Source: Streptococcus equi subsp. equi
Lineage (GTDB): Bacteria > Bacillota > Bacilli > Lactobacillales > Streptococcaceae
Reading direction: 5' to 3'
DNA length: 64,000 nucleotides
Assembly (NCBI GenBank): GCA_900637675.1
Contig: LR134389.1
Location: forward strand, 124,001-188,000
In this document: in pieces, positions 60,462-64,000 of the stretch
Layout: each line of letters starts with the position of its first letter
Numbering within the stretch: position 1 is the stretch's first letter
Made by a program: the position numbers and the translations under genes
The notes under the pieces: generated by a model
The model's input: only the letters and a program-made list of their open reading frames with translations
Told to the model about the DNA's origin: nothing
Database searches by the model: none

Positions 60462-60462
60462 T

Positions 60463-61752
60463 ATGATGATATCCGATAGTAGTTATAAGAAGTTGTCAGA
60501 ACAGGTCTATAATGTCGAACCTAGTAAAGCTAAGTCAAATGATGCCCCTATTGTTTTAAAGGGAAATCGTCTTATCGATGATAAGACGGGTAAGCAATAC
60601 CGAGTCCTCTTAGTTCAGGATAATAACAACGATGCCCATAAAATCAATGACAACGGTATGCAAGCAATGGCTGTAGCCCCTATTGTTCAAGGTGATGTCG
60701 ATACCTCCCAGGTTGTGATTGCCTATGCAGGGACAAATGCTGCGGATTCCAGAGATCTTGATACGGATTGGCAGCTGCTCATTCGGGGCAATCAAGATGA
60801 TTTAGTCAGCGGCAATCTTGATGGCGGCAATTTTGTTATTGCCGAAAACCAATTACGATCTGCTCAAAAGTTTTATCAACAAGTCAAAAGAAAGTACCCT
60901 CATTCTGCCTTAACAACCACAGGTCACTCTCTCGGAGCTTATCTAGCACTAATAGTCGCCGCAGAACATAAGATCCCAGCAACAACCTTTAATGGTCCAG
61001 ACCCTGTTCGCGGCATGTCAGCTGAAGCTATCACATGGGTTAAGGCTAATAGCAATATGTACAATAATTTCCGCATTAATTTTGATGGCATTGGCAATTT
61101 TGGTGCCTATTTTGGAACTGATGATTTGGCTATTTCTCGGAATGTCGATGCTATGCTCTTATCAGCCAACCCCTTGTATTATCACGATTTAGGAGCTTAT
61201 CGTTTTAATCAAAAGGGTCAGATTGTAGATAGAGACGGTAAGCTCATTGGAACACAATACCTTGTGAGTCGGGCCTATTTAACTGTCCTTGCCTCAAAAA
61301 AGCGTATGTCAAGCTACAATCAGCTCAAAAAACACTGGCAGTCTACCGGTAAGGGGATCAGTAGTTCTGAGGAGCTCTTTTTAGATGCGGCACAGGGAAT
61401 GATCCTAGGCTCGTCCATGGCTAAGGTTGCTCGAGAGGGGGCTGATGAGGCACTGGATCATAAAACGGTTGCCGACGCAAAGCTTATGGAAGTGTGGTCG
61501 GCGATTGATTTTAACGCTTTTCATGAGCTGCCCTATTATGAGGTGCAAGCCTTGTTTGCTTCTTATGGGATCACTTATGACCGCTTCGTCCGAGACTTTC
61601 AGGACTATACTCAATCCAAGGTCAGCAAGCTGTCAGCCTTGGCCACAGACTTTGAAAACCTGAATAGAGATATTCAGACAGTTATTGATAGCAAGCTTGA
61701 AACGGATCAACAGTTAGCAGGAGAGTTTAGAGCATGGCAGACAGAATTGTAG
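60463..61752 (+). CDS. TslA-like lipase, putative type VII secretion substrate
   Basis: 429 residues. An alpha/beta-hydrolase domain (about 40-290) has the nucleophile Ser156 in TTGHSLGAYLALIVAAEH and a later YYHDLGAYRF that may hold the His. The last ~130 residues are helical (DYTQSKVSKLSALATDFENL; RDIQTVIDSKLETDQ) without enzymatic motif, and no signal peptide is present. An N-terminal lipase with a C-terminal LXG-like helical targeting region is the reverse order of LXG toxins and matches S. aureus TslA. ATG 60463 follows AAAGGAG and agrees with the start in the remnant copy. Three helical partner genes follow. Confidence 0.8.
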   Translation: MMISDSSYKKLSEQVYNVEPSKAKSNDAPIVLKGNRLIDDKTGKQYRVLLVQDNNNDAHKINDNGMQAMAVAPIVQGDVDTSQVVIAYAGTNAADSRDLDTDWQLLIRGNQDDLVSGNLDGGNFVIAENQLRSAQKFYQQVKRKYPHSALTTTGHSLGAYLALIVAAEHKIPATTFNGPDPVRGMSAEAITWVKANSNMYNNFRINFDGIGNFGAYFGTDDLAISRNVDAMLLSANPLYYHDLGAYRFNQKGQIVDRDGKLIGTQYLVSRAYLTVLASKKRMSSYNQLKKHWQSTGKGISSSEELFLDAAQGMILGSSMAKVAREGADEALDHKTVADAKLMEVWSAIDFNAFHELPYYEVQALFASYGITYDRFVRDFQDYTQSKVSKLSALATDFENLNRDIQTVIDSKLETDQQLAGEFRAWQTEL

Positions 61753-61916
61753 AGGAAGTGGCTATCTATCGTAAGCTGCGGGAGATGGATGATGCCGAGC
61801 AGGACTTTCTGCGCCAGAAAAAAGGCTATCAGAAGCGTGAAGACAGCTTATCCGAAAGAAGACATGTCTTAGATGATTTGATCAACTCTGAGTACCAGAA
61901 GATGAGTGTTTTTTGA
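61734..61916 (+). CDS. Small helical protein 1, putative targeting partner
   Basis: 60 residues, all helical and charged (DDAEQDFLRQKKGYQKREDS). It overlaps the lipase end by 19 bases. Similar in size and character to the Lap/Tla partners that bind the helical targeting domain of type VII substrates. Confidence 0.68.
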   Translation: MADRIVEEVAIYRKLREMDDAEQDFLRQKKGYQKREDSLSERRHVLDDLINSEYQKMSVF

Positions 61917-62125
61917 AGCGTTTAGACCTATCTGCCAATGCTGCGTCAGATTTTTTCAAGGAACTAGATCGCTTAAAGGATCAATCCAACGCAGAGTTTC
62001 ACCTCCAGCGGGCAGCTCTTGAAGAGGAGCGAGCACAGTCAACCAAGACTTTTCGTCAAGAGCAGGATCAAAGAGAGACAGAGTTATTAGATATGAGGAG
62101 AGCTTATGCTAATACCAATAACTGA
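61913..62125 (+). CDS. Small helical protein 2, putative targeting partner
   Basis: 70 residues, TTG start at 61913 overlapping the previous stop; helical (SANAASDFFKELDRLKDQSN; HLQRAALEEERAQSTKTFRQ). No clear independent RBS, so coupling is likely. Confidence 0.62.
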   Translation: MKRLDLSANAASDFFKELDRLKDQSNAEFHLQRAALEEERAQSTKTFRQEQDQRETELLDMRRAYANTNN

Positions 62126-62396
62126 GTATTATATCGAAGAAGAATACGCCTATGCCCTGAGGCTAATGCGTCAAATGCTGGAGCGTCAAAGGATTGCCAC
62201 AGTGGCTAGGCTTGCGAACAGCCAAGGTGAAGCGATCAAAAAAACGTTTAAAGACCAGATCAAAGCGACTGCCAGCCAAACTAAGGAAAGCCTTCAGATC
62301 ATGGAAGGGCAGCTAGATACGGCCATAAAAGGAGCGGTCAGAGATCAGCTGGAGCAGGTCGTAAAGAAGAAGCTGCCAAAATACAACAAGCTATAG
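62106..62396 (+). CDS. Small helical protein 3, unknown
   Basis: 96 residues, helical, basic end (VVKKKLPKYNKL). ATG 62106 after GGAGAGC, overlapping the previous gene by 20 bases. Last gene before the IS; the locus may once have continued. Confidence 0.65.
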   Translation: MLIPITEYYIEEEYAYALRLMRQMLERQRIATVARLANSQGEAIKKTFKDQIKATASQTKESLQIMEGQLDTAIKGAVRDQLEQVVKKKLPKYNKL

Positions 62397-62591
62397 TCAA
62401 ATGGTGTCATTTATAAGAGACCGTAGGGGTTCAATCAATACCTACCAAGCAAGTATGATCAAAAAAGGCGATCAGCCTCCAGAGCTTTTGTCCTGTTATT
62501 TTTAAAAGGGGATAATTGTATACAGAGTGACCGATAGCTAAAGACGAGAGAGGACCAGTGTACTGACCCCCCAAAAGTTGGACACGACATA

Positions 62592-63395
62592 TTAGTGAAA
62601 GGATTTAGTTCTGTATTGCACAGGGCTAAGTCCTTTTAGCTTTGCTTTAATGCGTTTGTTGTTGTAGTAAAAAATGTAATCTGTAATAGCTTGTTCAAGC
62701 TCATTAAGGGATTGATAAGTTGTCTCAAGGCCGTAAAACATCTCAGATTTGAGAATACCAAAGAAGGACTCCATCATCCCATTATCTGGACTATTTCCCT
62801 TGCGAGACATGGATGGACGAATGCCTTTAGTCTCCAAAAAGTGATGATAAGACTGATGTTGATATTGCCAGCCTTGATCGCTGTGGAGAATCGTTCCATT
62901 GTACGAATCCGCTGGAAAAGCCTTCTCAAGCATGGTTTGTACTTGCTTCAAGTCAGGCGATCGAGACAGGGTGAAATCAATAATCTCACTGTTATAGCCG
63001 TCAAGAACAGGCGATAGATAGAGTTTCCCCTCAGGTAAGGTAAATTCCGTCACATCGGTATAGCACTTCTCGTAGGGCTTAGAACCTTCAAACTGACGTT
63101 TAATCAGATTATCAGCCTTTTTGCCAACCTCACCTTTGTAAGAAGAATACTTGCGCTTACGACGGATACGAGCTTTTAAGCCCATGACAGTCATCAAACG
63201 TTGTACTTTTTTGTGATTGACGATAAAACCACGATTTCTTAGTTCCAGATGAATGCGACGATAGCCATAATTGCCATGATGTTCATCATAGATGCCTTGA
63301 ATGAGCTCCTTTAAGTCCATGTCCTTATCTTCTTGAGCTAGTTGCTTGACTTGATAATAATAGGTTGACCGCGATAAATCAAGGATTTCAAGCAA
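62592..63395 (-). CDS. IS3-family transposase OrfB (copy 3)
   Basis: 267 residues from the first Met in frame; the frame is open further upstream and joins orfA through the A-AAA-AAG slip site at 63485-63491. DDE motifs [18 protein letters not shown] and [12 protein letters not shown] are intact. Its last ~190 residues equal copy 2 except for a few positions. Confidence 0.92.
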   Translation of the reverse strand: MLEILDLSRSTYYYQVKQLAQEDKDMDLKELIQGIYDEHHGNYGYRRIHLELRNRGFIVNHKKVQRLMTVMGLKARIRRKRKYSSYKGEVGKKADNLIKRQFEGSKPYEKCYTDVTEFTLPEGKLYLSPVLDGYNSEIIDFTLSRSPDLKQVQTMLEKAFPADSYNGTILHSDQGWQYQHQSYHHFLETKGIRPSMSRKGNSPDNGMMESFFGILKSEMFYGLETTYQSLNELEQAITDYIFYYNNKRIKAKLKGLSPVQYRTKSFH

Positions 63396-63418
63396 AGTTG
63401 CTAGAGAAAATTGACCGA

Positions 63419-63934
63419 TTAATTCTTGGATGATTTCTGTTGCTCTTTGAGCTTTGCTTCGTCCCTCAACCGGTATTCTCTCAGCTTTTTTAGCACAGCA
63501 TTCTCCGCTCTAAGGTAGTCTAATTCTTTTTGGAGTCGCTCCAACTCTGTCATTTGTTCTAAAGTCTTCTTTGGTTGACGTCCCATCTTTGGTGGCCTCC
63601 CTCTTCTTTTCTCAAGAATAGTATAGCCGTTTTTCTTGTATTGCGCTATCCACCTTGAAAGCATACTAGAATTTGGTAAAGCATAGTCTAAGGACGTCTG
63701 TTTTTGAGATTGACCATCAATCAGAACTTTATCTATTATCTCTTGCTTCAGTTCTGGAGAATAATAACTATTCTTACCTTTTTGGACAATGGCTAACCCA
63801 TACCTGTCAATCAGGCGAATCATGTATTTGAGGTCAGATTCTGCAATACTAAACTTTTCTGATAAGCATTTAATGGACTTTCCAATGTGCCGTAGCTCAT
63901 AGATTTGAACCTTGTCTTCATAACTCAATGTCAT
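63419..63934 (-). CDS. IS3-family transposase OrfA (copy 3)
   Basis: 171 residues starting [23 protein letters not shown] plus leucine-rich coil. Start 63934 chosen by match with copy 2; another Met five codons upstream is possible. Clearly diverged from copy 2 OrfA. Confidence 0.9.
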   Translation of the reverse strand: MTLSYEDKVQIYELRHIGKSIKCLSEKFSIAESDLKYMIRLIDRYGLAIVQKGKNSYYSPELKQEIIDKVLIDGQSQKQTSLDYALPNSSMLSRWIAQYKKNGYTILEKRRGRPPKMGRQPKKTLEQMTELERLQKELDYLRAENAVLKKLREYRLRDEAKLKEQQKSSKN

Positions 63935-64000
63935 AAAAATAGCCCCCAATTGTTAGATTTTATGTCTAACTTTTGGGGGGCAGTTCACTTAGGGATAATC

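Larger units (their letters stand above)
62559..63987 (-). mobile_element. Complete IS3-family element, IS150 group (copy 3, inverted)
   Basis: 1429 bp with ends TGTACTGACCCCCC on the left and TGAACTGCCCCCCA on the right (read inward). The flanking 4-mers, CCAG and CTTA, do not match, so a target duplication is missing. The 3' half is nearly identical to copy 2, but orfA and the start of orfB are diverged, a mosaic. Inverted relative to copies 1 and 2. Confidence 0.92.

Noticed and set aside
62401..62505. 34-codon frame between the TslA-like locus and the IS
   Set aside because: No ribosome binding site and no similarity; it could be the remnant of a further gene cut off by IS activity, but this cannot be shown.

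Overview
The window looks like chromosome of a pyogenic-group Streptococcus, most likely Streptococcus equi (equi or zooepidemicus). The evidence is the AT-rich, streptococcal-type gene content and order (ytxK-like methyltransferase then ackA; pepO; tsf/rpsB; ahpF/ahpC; ctsR/clpC), a prophage with a HylP-type hyaluronidase and paratox, and IS3-family (IS150 group, IS861-like) elements. The species is inferred from recognition, not from a database search.

Layout. 1-4084: the tail of one IS copy, a ytxK-like methyltransferase, an acetate kinase gene broken by a one-base A-run contraction, then a complete IS with a TTTA target duplication. 4240-10829: a secreted, possibly bacteriocin-like protein on the minus strand, diverging from a sugar operon made of a PRD/EIIB/EIIA regulator, an ascorbate-type EIIB and EIIC, and a two-subunit transketolase, with two cre-like CcpA sites upstream. 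11381-18028: housekeeping genes pepO, tsf, rpsB, ahpF and ahpC with recognisable promoters and terminators. 18376: tRNA-Cys.

18430-55115: a ~36.7 kb siphovirus prophage integrated at the 3' end of tRNA-Cys, with an 18 bp core repeat at both ends and a twin 10 bp arm repeat inside each end. Leftward: integrase, a PemK/MazF-like toxin-type operon and a CI-like repressor. Rightward: Cro-like protein, early genes (a split DnaD-like replisome organiser with iteron-like repeats, RecT with a PD-(D/E)XK nuclease, a RuvC-like resolvase), ArpU, a ParB/methyltransferase fusion, terminase, SPP1-like portal and head genes, tail genes, HylP hyaluronidase, gp58-like fibre, holin and endolysin. A small HTH cargo pair and paratox lie at the right end, and no superantigen gene is present. 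The large terminase has two frameshifts, so the prophage is probably defective as sequenced. Its minor capsid protein carries a nuclease-toxin-like C-terminus and is followed by an overlapping CPCC-family (immunity-like) gene.

55202-58602: csp, ctsR and clpC with clear promoters and a CtsR box. 58812-59160: a type I toxin-antitoxin locus, with a 34-residue Hol-Tox peptide opposite an antisense RNA. 59375-62396: a partly duplicated locus of two membrane-anchored proteins, a lipase with a GHSLG motif and a helical C-terminus, and three small helical proteins. It resembles the staphylococcal type VII-secreted lipase TslA with its partners and immunity proteins. The window ends with an inverted IS copy.

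The strongest candidates for little-described biology are the TslA-like locus with its collapsed duplicate, the capsid-fused toxin with CPCC partner, and the lysogenic toxin and structured-RNA region beside the integrase. Three frameshifts (ackA, the DUF1642 gene, terminase) are each a loss of one A from an A-run, so sequencing error must be excluded before biological conclusions are drawn from them.
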